Of a stretch of 64,000 nucleotides of DNA, positions 20,743 to 29,763 are shown piece by piece (positions within the stretch are counted from its first letter, which is position 1; each line of letters starts with the position of its first letter). The notes beneath the pieces are model-generated. The model saw only the letters and a program-made list of their open reading frames with translations, did not search any database and was not told the DNA's origin. The stretch covers positions 24,526-88,525 of the forward strand of contig JAILFK010000058.1 in assembly GCA_024697595.1 (NCBI GenBank), read 5' to 3'. A program made the translations under genes and the position numbers. The DNA comes from Lachnospiraceae bacterium (lineage in GTDB: Bacteria; Bacillota; Clostridia; Lachnospirales; Lachnospiraceae).

Positions 20743-22122
20743 CTACACTCTCTCCACAATCTCTCTTGCAACATAAACACCCGCTGCCGAAGCATGAGAT
20801 AATGAATGTGTCACACCGCTTCCGTCTCCAATAACAAATAAATTTCTATACTCCGTCTCAAGATTTTCATCCACTTCGACTTCCATATTATAAAACTTTA
20901 CCTCAACGCCATAAAGCAAAGTATCCTCATTTGCTGTACCCGGTGCAATTTTATCAAGAGCGTAAATCATCTCAATTATTCCATCTAATATTCTCTTAGG
21001 AAGCACCAGACTTAAATCTCCTGGTGTAGCTTTTAGTGTAGGTCTGACTGTACACTCAGCAATTCTCTTTTCATTGCTTCTACGACCTCTCTCCAAATCG
21101 CCAAAGCGCTGCACGATAACACCACCTCCGAGCATATTTGAAAGTCTAGCTATACTCTCACCATACTCATTACTATTTTTAAATGGTTCTGAAAAATGTT
21201 TACTTACCAAAAGTGCAAAATTAGTATTTTCCGTCTGTAAGCTCTTGTCTTCGTAACTATGTCCATTGGCTGTTATTATTCCATTGGTATTTTCATTTAC
21301 CACAGCACCATTTGGATTCATACAAAAAGTTCTTACATTATCCTCAAATTTATGAGTGCGATATACAATCTTACCCTCGTACAAATCTTTGGTCACATCC
21401 TCAAATACCACTGCTGGCAGTTCCACTCTAACGCCGATGTCCACACGATCTGACATAGATTTTATATTCATCTCCTCGCAGACATCCTGCATCCATTTAC
21501 TTCCGCTTCGACCTGCTGAAATAATACAATACTCTCCCTCACATACATCCGCCCCATCATTGTATGTAAGTCTATAACCACCATCATCTAATCTATTTAC
21601 ATGCTCGATGGCAGTATTGAAATAAAAATCTACTTTATCTTTTAACTCATCATATAAGTTCCCAAGAACTATATAATTCTTATCTGTTCCCAAATGTCTA
21701 ACTGACGCATCAAGGAGGGACAACTCATTTTGGATACACTTCTTTTTTAATTCTGATCCCTTGGTGGAATAAAGCTTAGTTCCCTCTCCCCCTCTAGCCA
21801 TATTGATATCATCCACATACTCCATCAATTCAATGGCTGTCTCTCGACCGATATGCTCATGTAAAGTTCCGCCAAAAGCATTGGTAATATTATATTTTCC
21901 ATCAGAAAAAGCACCTGCTCCACCGAAACCACTCATAATTGAACAAGTCGGGCAAGAGATGCAACTTTTTACTTTATTTCCATCTATAGGGCACTTTCTT
22001 TTTTCCAAAGGATTGCCCGCTTCAAAGACAGCTATCTTTAGCTTGTCATTTAGCTTTGCTAATTCATAGGCAGAATAAATTCCCCCTGGTCCTGCCCCCA
22101 CAATTACAACATCATATTTCAT
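20743..22122 (-). CDS. FAD-dependent dehydrogenase (COG2509 type)
   Basis: A 459-residue flavoprotein. The N-terminal dinucleotide-binding motif is VVIVGAGPGGIYSAYEL, and the C-terminal FAD segment is NLFVIGDGSGVTHSL. A cysteine group (CPIDGN...CISCPTC, ~43-61) followed by GFGGAGAFSDGK is characteristic of the uncharacterised NAD(P)/FAD-dependent oxidoreductases of anaerobes. The substrate is not known. The start has the RBS GAGGGC and the gene is 35 bases upstream of lacZ on the same strand. Confidence 0.85.
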   Translation of the reverse strand: MKYDVVIVGAGPGGIYSAYELAKLNDKLKIAVFEAGNPLEKRKCPIDGNKVKSCISCPTCSIMSGFGGAGAFSDGKYNITNAFGGTLHEHIGRETAIELMEYVDDINMARGGEGTKLYSTKGSELKKKCIQNELSLLDASVRHLGTDKNYIVLGNLYDELKDKVDFYFNTAIEHVNRLDDGGYRLTYNDGADVCEGEYCIISAGRSGSKWMQDVCEEMNIKSMSDRVDIGVRVELPAVVFEDVTKDLYEGKIVYRTHKFEDNVRTFCMNPNGAVVNENTNGIITANGHSYEDKSLQTENTNFALLVSKHFSEPFKNSNEYGESIARLSNMLGGGVIVQRFGDLERGRRSNEKRIAECTVRPTLKATPGDLSLVLPKRILDGIIEMIYALDKIAPGTANEDTLLYGVEVKFYNMEVEVDENLETEYRNLFVIGDGSGVTHSLSHASAAGVYVAREIVERV

Positions 22123-22221
22123 ATTTATAGCCCTCCTCAGTCTTCTTTCATTTTAACACACATAGATATATCCATCTACTTATAACAGGGCATTTTCTCC
22201 GCTTTATATCATATGCTCATC

Positions 22222-22689
22222 TTAATTATTTAAAGCCTCAAGTCTATGTACTAGATATTCAATTCCATTAATTTGTTTTTCCTTACTAAGGTTTGAACCT
22301 AATGTATTTCCAGCCAATGATAATTTCATATTACCATCAGTTGTCTTTAATAAAAGCACCTTTTTCCCAAATATTCCCTTTTTAACTTTAGCTGAAACTA
22401 TATCCCTAAATGCCATTACAAATCCACCTGTCATCACGCTAGGATCCATATTAGAAATACAGCAAAAAGAAATATAATTCTCAGACACTCCTATGTAGCA
22501 ATATTGATTTGATAATGCACCTACAGCACCACTGCCAGGGAGACCTAATGCATTCATACCAGCGGTTATACCAATAATAACTTTAGAATCCGCCATAATG
22601 GTTCCCCACATAGTAGCTTCATATTGCTCATTCTCTACTAAATAATTGTTTAACATTTCCATTTTACGTTCTTCATTCATTAATTCCAT
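22222..22689 (-). CDS. Hypothetical protein, possible bacterial PH-like domain
   Basis: A 155-residue protein that I do not recognise with certainty. The middle alternates beta-strand-like segments (YCYIGVSENYISFCCI; KVLLLKTTDGNMKLSLAG), followed by a C-terminal amphipathic helix. This resembles the bacterial PH fold of YokE/bPH proteins. A glycine/alanine-rich stretch at ~40-60 could be a loop and is not long enough for a confident membrane helix. It is the last gene of a four-gene minus-strand cassette (24180 to 22222) and has the RBS GGAGAAG. Function unknown. Confidence 0.65.
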   Translation of the reverse strand: MELMNEERKMEMLNNYLVENEQYEATMWGTIMADSKVIIGITAGMNALGLPGSGAVGALSNQYCYIGVSENYISFCCISNMDPSVMTGGFVMAFRDIVSAKVKKGIFGKKVLLLKTTDGNMKLSLAGNTLGSNLSKEKQINGIEYLVHRLEALNN

Positions 22690-22706
22690 TTTCTTCTTCT
22701 CCGTTT

Positions 22707-23156
22707 TTATTTTGTTTTTAATAAAATATAAGGCTTTTTATCATTTCTTAAGTGAAGTTCATGATAAAACTCTGACCTTCTTTTTATTCCCTTTGATTGT
22801 TGATATAGCGAAATAGCTGCCCAGCTAGCTTCTCCCTGTTCAGGCCTTTCAATAATTTTTGATAGCATGTCATCCATATAAAAATATGAGCTATACATTA
22901 TATCTTCATCATCATATTCAACAAAAGACTTTGCTGGCATAAATATTTCCATAAGTGTAACTCCAACCTCCGTCACATCTTTTATTGAATAAAAAATATT
23001 GCCGTTCTGCTCTGCTCCAATAATGACCATAGATTCTGCAAAATCCTCAATCATATTCTTAAACTCTTCAATTTTACCAAGATATGATTTGCTATACACA
23101 TGCTGATAAGTCATTTTATCGTTTTTATATATGTACTTAGTATTCATGATGTTCAT
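22707..23156 (-). CDS. Hypothetical protein, possible effector-binding (GyrI/DUF5085-like) fold
   Basis: A ~149-residue protein of unknown function. The pattern of strand-helix-strand repeats (KYIYKNDKMTYQHVYSK, then NIFYSIKDVTEVGVTLMEIFMPA) recalls small effector-binding-domain proteins related to GyrI. This similarity is an impression and not a proven match. The start is taken at the ATG at 23156, which overlaps the upstream gene's stop as TGATG, with GGAGG 5 bases before it; an in-frame TTG at 23159 is possible. The overlap implies translational coupling with the preceding gene. Confidence 0.65.
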   Translation of the reverse strand: MNIMNTKYIYKNDKMTYQHVYSKSYLGKIEEFKNMIEDFAESMVIIGAEQNGNIFYSIKDVTEVGVTLMEIFMPAKSFVEYDDEDIMYSSYFYMDDMLSKIIERPEQGEASWAAISLYQQSKGIKRRSEFYHELHLRNDKKPYILLKTK

Positions 23157-23563
23157 CAAACCTCCGCATAAACGTCATTAACAATACCGCCTGGGATTGG
23201 AATCTGAACAATATAAATATTTTTTATTTTCAGATTATTAGCTTCGGCAAACTTATCCAATTCATATTTCATCAATGAATAATCGGTATCATAATCCAAA
23301 TATCTTGTATAAATACATTTTTTACAGCGTAATAATTCGATATATTCTAATCCCTCTGGGACTTCATTAATTTCACGATTCATGGATAATAATATCTCAA
23401 ATTGATTTAACGTATCCATTATTCTAAAAACCTTAGGGCTTGTAGTGTATAATCCTTTATCCAATAGCTCGTCACTAATTTCCGCGACTTTTTCCGATTG
23501 TGCTATTTCAGTCGAAAACTTCAGCACATTATTCAATTCCAAATGTTCATATGTAAATTTCAT
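23156..23563 (-). CDS. Hypothetical protein, possible effector-binding (GyrI/DUF5085-like) fold
   Basis: A 135-residue protein with no motif I can name. The first half reads like a strand and a long helix (LKFSTEIAQSEKVAEISDEL), and the second half repeats the pattern (YTRYLDYDTDYSLMKYEL), ending in IYIVQIPIPG. Two such halves are typical of GyrI-like or DUF5085-type folds. It may be distantly related to its downstream neighbour. It begins 2 bases after the 204-residue gene, with its AAGGA ribosome binding site inside that gene's last codons, and its stop overlaps the next start. The cassette is therefore tightly coupled. Confidence 0.65.
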   Translation of the reverse strand: MKFTYEHLELNNVLKFSTEIAQSEKVAEISDELLDKGLYTTSPKVFRIMDTLNQFEILLSMNREINEVPEGLEYIELLRCKKCIYTRYLDYDTDYSLMKYELDKFAEANNLKIKNIYIVQIPIPGGIVNDVYAEV

Positions 23564-23565
23564 TT

Positions 23566-24180
23566 TTAATCCTTCTTATAAACTTTATCCCATGTATATT
23601 TTCTACTGTGAAGAAAACCATCATTCTGTAACCAATCAAGTATTTTCCCTTGGATGTTTTCAGCCTTCATAAGGCTATATATATCATCGGGAGTTCTGTA
23701 ACCATTTTGCTTTTCTTTGTATATTTCAGAAAGTCGTTTTCTATATTCTTTTGTATCATTGATATCGATATTTAATCGTGGTGGGCGCACATTTATACCA
23801 TATTTATATGTTCCACATATCCCGATAGATTCAGTTTTAATCACTTCCTCTATGAAAGTCCTATAGAATTTTTCTGTTAACACATTTCTAGGGTCATCAT
23901 CTTTCCTATCATTACTTATTTGCATCACAGGAATTTTTAACAACTTTCCATTCAACAAAATACATGCTATATATGCCGTATCTCTATAATCACTCGAGGC
24001 ACCTTTATCATTTCCTACCATAGCAAAAGCTATACCATTTCTTGGGATAGTCCACTTCTTAATAACGATTTTTTTAAAGAGCAACAATCTTATTTCTATA
24101 TATTCATCATCTTTATACATTAGCAAATCACAGAACAAATCCTGTGCAGGTGCCATGCACAATAATTTCATGTCATCCAA
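23566..24180 (-). CDS. Hypothetical protein, first intact gene of the small-protein cassette
   Basis: A 204-residue soluble protein that I do not recognise. The N-terminal half is hydrophobic and strand-rich (EIRLLLFKKIVIKKWTIP), and the C-terminal half is helical and charged, ending in WLQNDGFLHSRKYTWDK. The TTG at 24180 is the preferred start because GGAGGG lies 8 bases upstream; the alternative ATG at 24171 is too far from it. No signal peptide or membrane helix is evident. It directly follows a short ORF that may be the 3' remnant of a larger gene, and leads three further small genes. Confidence 0.65.
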   Translation of the reverse strand: MDDMKLLCMAPAQDLFCDLLMYKDDEYIEIRLLLFKKIVIKKWTIPRNGIAFAMVGNDKGASSDYRDTAYIACILLNGKLLKIPVMQISNDRKDDDPRNVLTEKFYRTFIEEVIKTESIGICGTYKYGINVRPPRLNIDINDTKEYRKRLSEIYKEKQNGYRTPDDIYSLMKAENIQGKILDWLQNDGFLHSRKYTWDKVYKKD

Positions 24181-24218
24181 AAATTAACCCTCCTAATCCG
24201 TCTATAATCGGCCCATAA

Positions 24219-24392
24219 TTAAATTTCCTTATTTTTAGATTCATTCTTCAAATTATCACTTAATTTTCTCATCAAAGTCTGACTCATACTTATTGCAGGA
24301 AGTGGATTATATTTTGCATATTTTTCAAGCATTTTCTCTTTAATTAATCTACCATAGTTCATACTCTCAAACAAATATAATCGCCCAATCAT
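24219..24392 (-). pseudogene. Short coding-like fragment, possibly the 3' end of a truncated gene
   Basis: Minus-strand frame encoding 57 residues from an ATG at 24392, beginning MIGRLYLFESMNYGRLIKEK and ending LKNESKNKEI. The frame is open a few codons further upstream to a TAG near 24411. No ribosome binding site precedes the ATG. Amino-acid composition is protein-like, with amphipathic helices and a lysine-rich tail. It ends 39 bases before the 204-residue gene. Its 5' side abuts the terminator of the SDR gene. I read it as the remaining C-terminus of a lost gene, but a real small protein cannot be excluded. Confidence 0.4.
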
Positions 24393-24429
24393 ATCAGAAA
24401 AATCTTTAACATGCTAACTTCCCCGCGCC

Positions 24430-24462
24430 TAAAAAGAGACCGTCCACAAATGGACAGTCTCT
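24430..24462 (-). terminator. Intrinsic terminator of the SDR gene
   Basis: AGAGACCGTCCA (24435-24446) and TGGACAGTCTCT (24451-24462) form a 12-bp stem with a 4-base loop and one G-T pair. On the minus strand it is followed by TTTTTAGG. It lies about 85 bases after the SDR stop codon. Confidence 0.85.
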
Positions 24463-24546
24463 AATCTACACTCTTTGGAAATTATTTCTTGGAAAAATCA
24501 TATATATTTTTTCAATACATAATTTAATTAATCTAGTATGACTATA

Positions 24547-25320
24547 TTACATACATGTGTATCCACCATCAACAGGTACCATAATACCAGTTACATAAGT
24601 AGATGCTGGTGATGCAAGGAAGATAGCTGCTGTATCAAGCTCGCCTTCTTCTCCATATCTCTCCTCTGGAATCATTGTCTTAGCATTTGCCTGGAAGAAA
24701 TCAGAATCCAATGTCTCCTGTGTAAGTGGTGTATAGAAGTATCCTGGGCAAATAGCATTTACTGTGATACCATACTTACCCCACTCAGCAGCAAGCGCAC
24801 GTGTAAGGTTTACAACACCACCCTTAGCAGCATGATATGGTGCAGAACCTGCAACCTTGTTTCCAACAAGACCATACATAGAAGCGATGTTAATGATACG
24901 ACCATACTTAGCAGGAATCATAGCCTTCTTAGCCACAGCTCTTGCCACCTTGAATGTACCGAATAAATCGATCTGGCACTCATGGTCAAACTGCTCATCT
25001 GTAATATCCTCAGCTGGAGCAACCGCACCTGTACCAGCATTGTTAATTACAATATCAATACGTCCAAATTTATCCATAACCTCATCTACCATCGCATTAA
25101 CTCTGTCTGTATCTGTGATGTCACACTGAATTGGATAAGCCTCAACACCAAATGAATCTCTTAATTCCTTGGCAACTTCCTCCAACTTCTCCATACGACG
25201 CGCGATTGGTACAATAGTAGCTCCCTGATTAGCAAGTGCCTTGGCCATCTGTACACCAAGTCCACCTGAACATCCTGTTACAATTGCAACTCTTCCCTTC
25301 AAGTCAAAATATTCTTTCAT
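24547..25320 (-). CDS. Short-chain dehydrogenase/reductase (gluconate 5-dehydrogenase-like)
   Basis: A classical 257-residue SDR acting on an alcohol or ketone with NAD(P). The cofactor motif TGCSGGLG (~15-22), NNAG (~91-94), catalytic Ser in INIASMYG and the YHAAK pair (~162-166) are all present, with the C-terminal VPVDGGYTCM. The sequence style is that of gluconate 5-dehydrogenase or polyol SDRs, but the substrate cannot be fixed. It is flanked by its own terminator and is probably monocistronic. Codon use is strikingly regular, which suggests high expression. Confidence 0.88.
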   Translation of the reverse strand: MKEYFDLKGRVAIVTGCSGGLGVQMAKALANQGATIVPIARRMEKLEEVAKELRDSFGVEAYPIQCDITDTDRVNAMVDEVMDKFGRIDIVINNAGTGAVAPAEDITDEQFDHECQIDLFGTFKVARAVAKKAMIPAKYGRIINIASMYGLVGNKVAGSAPYHAAKGGVVNLTRALAAEWGKYGITVNAICPGYFYTPLTQETLDSDFFQANAKTMIPEERYGEEGELDTAAIFLASPASTYVTGIMVPVDGGYTCM

Positions 25321-25412
25321 GTCCTTCTTATTCCTCCTCTAACATGTTTTAAATGACTAACCGAATTACATTGTATATGTAACTTTTAAATATTGCAACA
25401 ATTGTCAAAAAC

Positions 25413-25428
25413 TTATCACTATTGATAA
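25413..25428 (-). terminator. Short hairpin after tcdA
   Basis: TTATCA (25413-25418) and TGATAA (25423-25428) form a 6-bp stem with a 4-base loop, followed on the minus strand by GTTTTTG. It starts a few bases after the tcdA stop codon. The stem is short and AT-rich, so termination is uncertain. Confidence 0.35.
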
Positions 25429-25432
25429 AAAA

Positions 25433-26167
25433 TTAACTGTTAATTATTTGACGAACCACCTCTCCAGCTATGACAAGTCCGGCTGCTCCAGGCACAAAAG
25501 ACATGCTTCCAACAGGCCTTTTTCCGCCGTTTTCCCCATCTTTATCAAAATCCGTTTGCCCATTTTCCACATCTTTAATAGGTAAAGCTTCCTCCTGAGA
25601 ATATACCACTGTCAAATTTTTGACTCCTCGCTTTTTTAACTCCCGGCGCATCACTCTAGCCAGAGGATCAATCTTGGTCTTATAAATATCAGCCACCATA
25701 AATCCAGCGGGATCCATCTTGTTTCCCGTACCCATGGAACTGATTACCGGCACCCCTGCCTCCTTAGCCTGCATTATAATCTGAATCTTGGCAGTGACAG
25801 TATCCACGCAATCCACCACGAAATCGTATTTACTAAAATCAAAATCAGCGGCATTTTCAGGCAGGAAGAAACATTGATGCATATTTATCTCCACATTCGG
25901 ATTAATGTCTAACATACGCTCTCTTGCCACTTCCACCTTGGATCTTCCCACAGTAGATTGAGTGGCAATAATCTGTCTATTGAGATTAGTTATATCCACC
26001 ACGTCCTTATCAATCAGATCAAAAGCACCTACTCCTGCTCGCACCAAAGCCTCGCACACATAACCTCCCACTCCGCCTATGCCAAAGATAGCCACATGAG
26101 AATCATTTAATTTTTCCAATGCCTCCTGGCCTATTACCAATGCTGTTCTCTCAAATTCTTCTCTCAT
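25433..26167 (-). CDS. tcdA: tRNA threonylcarbamoyladenosine dehydratase (ThiF/MoeB/HesA family)
   Basis: TcdA cyclises t6A37 to ct6A in ANN-decoding tRNAs using ATP. The nucleotide-binding motif AIFGIGGVGGYVCEALVRAG, the NLNRQI segment and the internal VDCVDTVTAK block match the E1-like family. The start is set at the ATG at 26167 (MREEFERTALVIG), preceded by AAGGTG. An upstream in-frame ATG at 26227 would add 20 unrelated residues and overlap traX. With this start it is about 244 residues, slightly shorter than E. coli TcdA. It follows the TraX-like gene by 31 bases. Confidence 0.88.
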   Translation of the reverse strand: MREEFERTALVIGQEALEKLNDSHVAIFGIGGVGGYVCEALVRAGVGAFDLIDKDVVDITNLNRQIIATQSTVGRSKVEVARERMLDINPNVEINMHQCFFLPENAADFDFSKYDFVVDCVDTVTAKIQIIMQAKEAGVPVISSMGTGNKMDPAGFMVADIYKTKIDPLARVMRRELKKRGVKNLTVVYSQEEALPIKDVENGQTDFDKDGENGGKRPVGSMSFVPGAAGLVIAGEVVRQIINS

Positions 26168-26198
26168 AAAACACCTTTTCTCACAAAGAATCTCAAAA

Positions 26199-26972
26199 TT
26201 ATATTCCCATATATTTACATATAACACCGAGAATCAATAGATGGACAGGATAGAATATATAGAAAAAATATTTCATTCCTCTACCTCTTTTTCCTGTATA
26301 AAAATGAATTAAAACGACAGATAAAAAGGATGAAATCTCCAATAGATTTCCTATGGTGAGTATAACATCTCCCATCGCCATCGCCTTCTGACGACCACGC
26401 ATTCTCCCCGAATATATAACACAAATTGCGGCAATACCCAGCGCACCGTAATCAGCTCTTAAAACCTCTGATAATATGGCAGTTCCAACATAAATCAATA
26501 TAATAAATATTTTTTTGTTTGCCTCATTGTAAAAATTTTGCCTTGGCAACACATCTTCTATAATCCACAGGGCTAAAATTGCAATTCCTAAAGTCATAAA
26601 CACATTCTGATGACTCCAATCAACAAACTTTCCACTAAAAGCAAAATCGAAAGGAGCCTCACTTATAACCGCAAACAAAAACATCCTAACCATATATGAC
26701 ACTCTGCTTCGAGTATAATGAAACCCCTCCACTATACAAAAGCAAAAAACCGGAAAAGCTATTCTTCCTATAATTCTAAGTACAACATCAAATACCTGCA
26801 TAAATGTAACGCCTGTATCAGAATTCAGCGACAAAAGCCCAATACCGTTAGCAAACAAGTATCTTTCAACAATACTGGCTCCAATGTGATCTACCAGCAT
26901 AGTTATCAAAGCAATCATTTTAAGGCCTGTGGAGGTCAACCCCCTTTTGCCCTTGTAATAATCCAAATTCAT
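26199..26972 (-). CDS. TraX family integral membrane protein
   Basis: A ~257-residue polytopic protein with about seven membrane helices. The N-terminal GLTSTGLKMIALITMLVDHIGA is the hallmark of the TraX family (PF05857), named after the F-plasmid pilin N-acetylase. The EAPFDFAF and QNVFMTLGIA segments also fit. Chromosomal TraX-like proteins of Firmicutes lack conjugation genes nearby, as here, and are suspected to be acyltransferases of unknown substrate. The start ATG at 26972 has GAGGA upstream; a TTG one codon earlier is in frame. It is likely co-transcribed with tcdA. Confidence 0.87.
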   Translation of the reverse strand: MNLDYYKGKRGLTSTGLKMIALITMLVDHIGASIVERYLFANGIGLLSLNSDTGVTFMQVFDVVLRIIGRIAFPVFCFCIVEGFHYTRSRVSYMVRMFLFAVISEAPFDFAFSGKFVDWSHQNVFMTLGIAILALWIIEDVLPRQNFYNEANKKIFIILIYVGTAILSEVLRADYGALGIAAICVIYSGRMRGRQKAMAMGDVILTIGNLLEISSFLSVVLIHFYTGKRGRGMKYFFYIFYPVHLLILGVICKYMGI

Positions 26973-27048
26973 CAAAATCCTCGTATCTATAATTTATACA
27001 TTTCACATGTAATTATTAATTGTTCGTTACAATCATCAAATCCTAACT

Positions 27049-27891
27049 TTAATCATATAATCCCGCCTTTGAACTGAGCATTCCAGTTGTCATCTCTGCC
27101 CAGGAATACTCTTCCATATAAACTCCATAGTATGAGTTTATAACCGCGGCATCACCGTCTAAAAATTTATACAAATCGCAATCAATCATATCAGGATTTA
27201 TTGCAATATAGTTATATCGCTTCTCCACAATGTCCTCGATTCCAGCCTGTCTTAAAGTCTTCATAAGAGAAACAATAACCTTTTGCACATAACCACTCTT
27301 TCGTTTATCCCCGATGGAATCCTCCCATAGATAAGCCTCAATTTCCGCATTGGCAATTCCCACTCCCTTTTGATCCACAAGTAAAGCTAGAAGCTCTCTA
27401 CTTTTACTTCTCTCAAAATTCAATTCCTTGCCATTTAATGTAGGATGAAATTTGCCAAAGGTTGTGACCTTTAATTTTTTATCCGCCTTCTTATCTTCCA
27501 CACTGGCCATCGGCAAATTACCATTTTCATCAAACTGGTTTACAGTCTCTTTTATTGCTTCCGACGACACCGGTTTCAACAAATATCCGCTGGCATGAAC
27601 AGCAAAAGCTTCACTGGCAAAATCATTATAAGCTGTGACAAATATTACTTTTGTATCAGGAGAAATATCCTTGATATCCTTGGCCAGTTCTATTCCTGTA
27701 GAACCTCTCAATCGAATATCTAAAAAAGCATATTCCACTCCCTCATTCTTTAACTCATTCACCTTGTCAATTGCCTCAGAAGCCTTGCCAAAAGAAAAAA
27801 TATTATCTTCTGGAAAAACCTGTTCTAGCGCCATTACAAGAGCACCTCTTGCCAGTTTTTCATCATCTACCGCTATGATATTTACACCCAT
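27049..27891 (-). CDS. Response regulator with SARP-like winged-helix output domain
   Basis: Residues ~1-120 form a receiver domain with acidic pocket DDE (~9-11), phospho-acceptor Asp in YAFLDIRL (~57) and the conserved Lys in GYLLKPVS. Residues ~140-235 match an OmpR/SARP-type winged helix (ELNFERSKSRELLALLVDQKG), followed by a ~45-residue helical tail. LytS-type kinases usually pair with LytTR-domain regulators, so the SARP-like output is a variation seen in Lachnospiraceae-type systems. It starts 42 bases after the kinase stop codon. The target genes are unknown. Confidence 0.87.
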   Translation of the reverse strand: MGVNIIAVDDEKLARGALVMALEQVFPEDNIFSFGKASEAIDKVNELKNEGVEYAFLDIRLRGSTGIELAKDIKDISPDTKVIFVTAYNDFASEAFAVHASGYLLKPVSSEAIKETVNQFDENGNLPMASVEDKKADKKLKVTTFGKFHPTLNGKELNFERSKSRELLALLVDQKGVGIANAEIEAYLWEDSIGDKRKSGYVQKVIVSLMKTLRQAGIEDIVEKRYNYIAINPDMIDCDLYKFLDGDAAVINSYYGVYMEEYSWAEMTTGMLSSKAGLYD

Positions 27892-27933
27892 CTAAATTCT
27901 CCTTTTTTACAATTAACTATTTATTCTCCAAAT

Positions 27934-29763
27934 TCAAATAGATTTATCTTCCAAAGGTATTGTAATTGTCACCTTGGTTCCAGCGCTTGGCTTACTGCTA
28001 ATATCTATTCTAGCGCCACACATATCAGAAAGTCTTCGTCTAACATTTTCCAAACCTACATGACTCTTGTTTCCATCACTATCATTAGTATTTGGCTTGT
28101 CAAATCCAACTCCATCATCATCAACCACTATAATAGCGTCATCATATTTACGTTTTACAGATATTCTGACAATTCCCCCGTCTTCTCTGTTTCCAACACC
28201 ATGTTTAATAGCATTTTCAACTATTGGTTGAAGCGATAATGCAGGCAATTCAAAGTCCGTAAATTGAATATCATACTCCACTTCAAGATATTCTCCTTGC
28301 CTAATCAATTCCAACTCTACATAGTGCTTAGTATGTTCTAATTCCTTGGCAAACGGAATCGGTTGATTACTTTTAAGAGAATCCATATTACCCCTGAGAT
28401 ACTGCGCAAAATCTCCCAATGCCTTTTGCGCCATCTGAGCATCCTCCATACAAAGCATCTGTATTGCAGTCAAAGAATTATATAAAAAATGTGGTTGAAT
28501 CTGACTAAGCATTATAGACATCTGATTCTCCATTATCTGCTTTTCTAACATGTCCGCCTGCCGAATTTTTGCAGAGTACTCAATGGTTCTATATATAGTA
28601 GAAACAAATTGTATCACTGAATATAATGCTATTCCAAATTGAAATACATTGATAAGGAAAGTATGAGCCATCATATAATGAGCCACTTCCACAATAGTGA
28701 AAAAGGCTAAAATAATATTTGCAATCATCTCTCCACTAATCTTTCCAGAATCTTCTTTATATTGATAACAATCCAAGCTCTGCATAAATGTATTAATCAC
28801 AATGCCCACTAGAGCCCCGCCAGACATTATGTCTATCCAATTGTTCTCAGGCACACCACTACCAATTATATGAGTAATAATATATGCCAAAGCAAATCCA
28901 ATCCATGCTATCAAAAATCCAGCTGAGATGCGAGCATATTTCTTGTTGTGAAAATGTATATACATATTCAAAAAGAAAAAGGTCACCAACATAAGTTGAT
29001 TGACAGTGTCTATAAGCCCAATGGCCTTGTAATTACCCAGCATTAGGGTGATATAATCATAGTCCACGAAACAGCAAAAACTTCCAAAGAGCATCACCAG
29101 GCCACAGGAAATACTGCCTCTGGCCTCAGATCTTCGAGTTATAATAAGCACAAATGACACCATAAGGTCACCAATTGCAAATATAAATATAGCAATGCAG
29201 ATAAACATACTTACCACATGATCATTGCACCTGTCTCTCAACAAGCCATACCTAGTACCCACGCAAATCTTTTGCATACAATCCGTTATGGTTCCATCAT
29301 ACTCATCCCCCGGAAGAGATGAAATTGTAATTTCTATCTTGTCATTTTTGGATATAGCTTCATCACCGAAACTATCCCATCTCGCATCGTAATCATTTAG
29401 ATTGTCATATACTGTCTCGCCATTAATTTTTGCCACTACATGCTGCTTATAAATAAACAAAAACACTCTATGACTTTCTGGTATATCCTCTGTAAAATGA
29501 CCTGTCAATGTAATCTTTTTGGCATCGCCGACTGTTATTTCATCTAGATCATCAAAGGGAAAAGGTTCCCCCTTATCCCCAAAAACATAAGTACCTTCCA
29601 TGGATGCATCATACAACTCATCTTCTTCGCCCTCAGGTATCTCCACAAATGACACTATACACGATATAAGTACAACCACAAAAATCCATGTCAATATACT
29701 ATATATTAGAGATCTGACATAAAAATCAGATAGCTTGCCTACTTTTTTTCCTGCTCTTCTCAT
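27934..29763 (-). CDS. Multi-span sensor histidine kinase, LytS/YehU type
   Basis: A 609-residue membrane kinase. One N-terminal helix (~17-38) is followed by an extracytoplasmic domain (~40-185) with a jelly-roll-like pattern, then seven predicted helices (~188-400, 7TMR-DISM-like arrangement), a coiled coil and a His_kinase domain. The phospho-acceptor histidine is in SQIQPHFLYNSL (~430). The ATPase domain shows the N-box VENAIKHGVG and the G-box DDGVGF. The extracellular domain suggests a carbohydrate or small-ligand signal, which is inference. The start overlaps the HD-domain gene by 38 bases. Its regulator follows directly. Confidence 0.9.
   Translation of the reverse strand: MRRAGKKVGKLSDFYVRSLIYSILTWIFVVVLISCIVSFVEIPEGEEDELYDASMEGTYVFGDKGEPFPFDDLDEITVGDAKKITLTGHFTEDIPESHRVFLFIYKQHVVAKINGETVYDNLNDYDARWDSFGDEAISKNDKIEITISSLPGDEYDGTITDCMQKICVGTRYGLLRDRCNDHVVSMFICIAIFIFAIGDLMVSFVLIITRRSEARGSISCGLVMLFGSFCCFVDYDYITLMLGNYKAIGLIDTVNQLMLVTFFFLNMYIHFHNKKYARISAGFLIAWIGFALAYIITHIIGSGVPENNWIDIMSGGALVGIVINTFMQSLDCYQYKEDSGKISGEMIANIILAFFTIVEVAHYMMAHTFLINVFQFGIALYSVIQFVSTIYRTIEYSAKIRQADMLEKQIMENQMSIMLSQIQPHFLYNSLTAIQMLCMEDAQMAQKALGDFAQYLRGNMDSLKSNQPIPFAKELEHTKHYVELELIRQGEYLEVEYDIQFTDFELPALSLQPIVENAIKHGVGNREDGGIVRISVKRKYDDAIIVVDDDGVGFDKPNTNDSDGNKSHVGLENVRRRLSDMCGARIDISSKPSAGTKVTITIPLEDKSI

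Noticed and set aside
26168..26227. N-terminal extension of TcdA (start at 26227)
   Set aside because: The added 20 residues have no family counterpart, overlap traX and lack an RBS, while the ATG at 26167 has AAGGTG.
26199..26972. Evidence for a conjugative element from the TraX match
   Set aside because: TraX-family proteins are common on Firmicute chromosomes, and no relaxase, coupling protein or other transfer gene is nearby.
26718..27077. 119-codon plus-strand open frame over traX and the intergenic gap
   Set aside because: It crosses the traX start and the end of the response-regulator gene, with no RBS and no recognisable domain.
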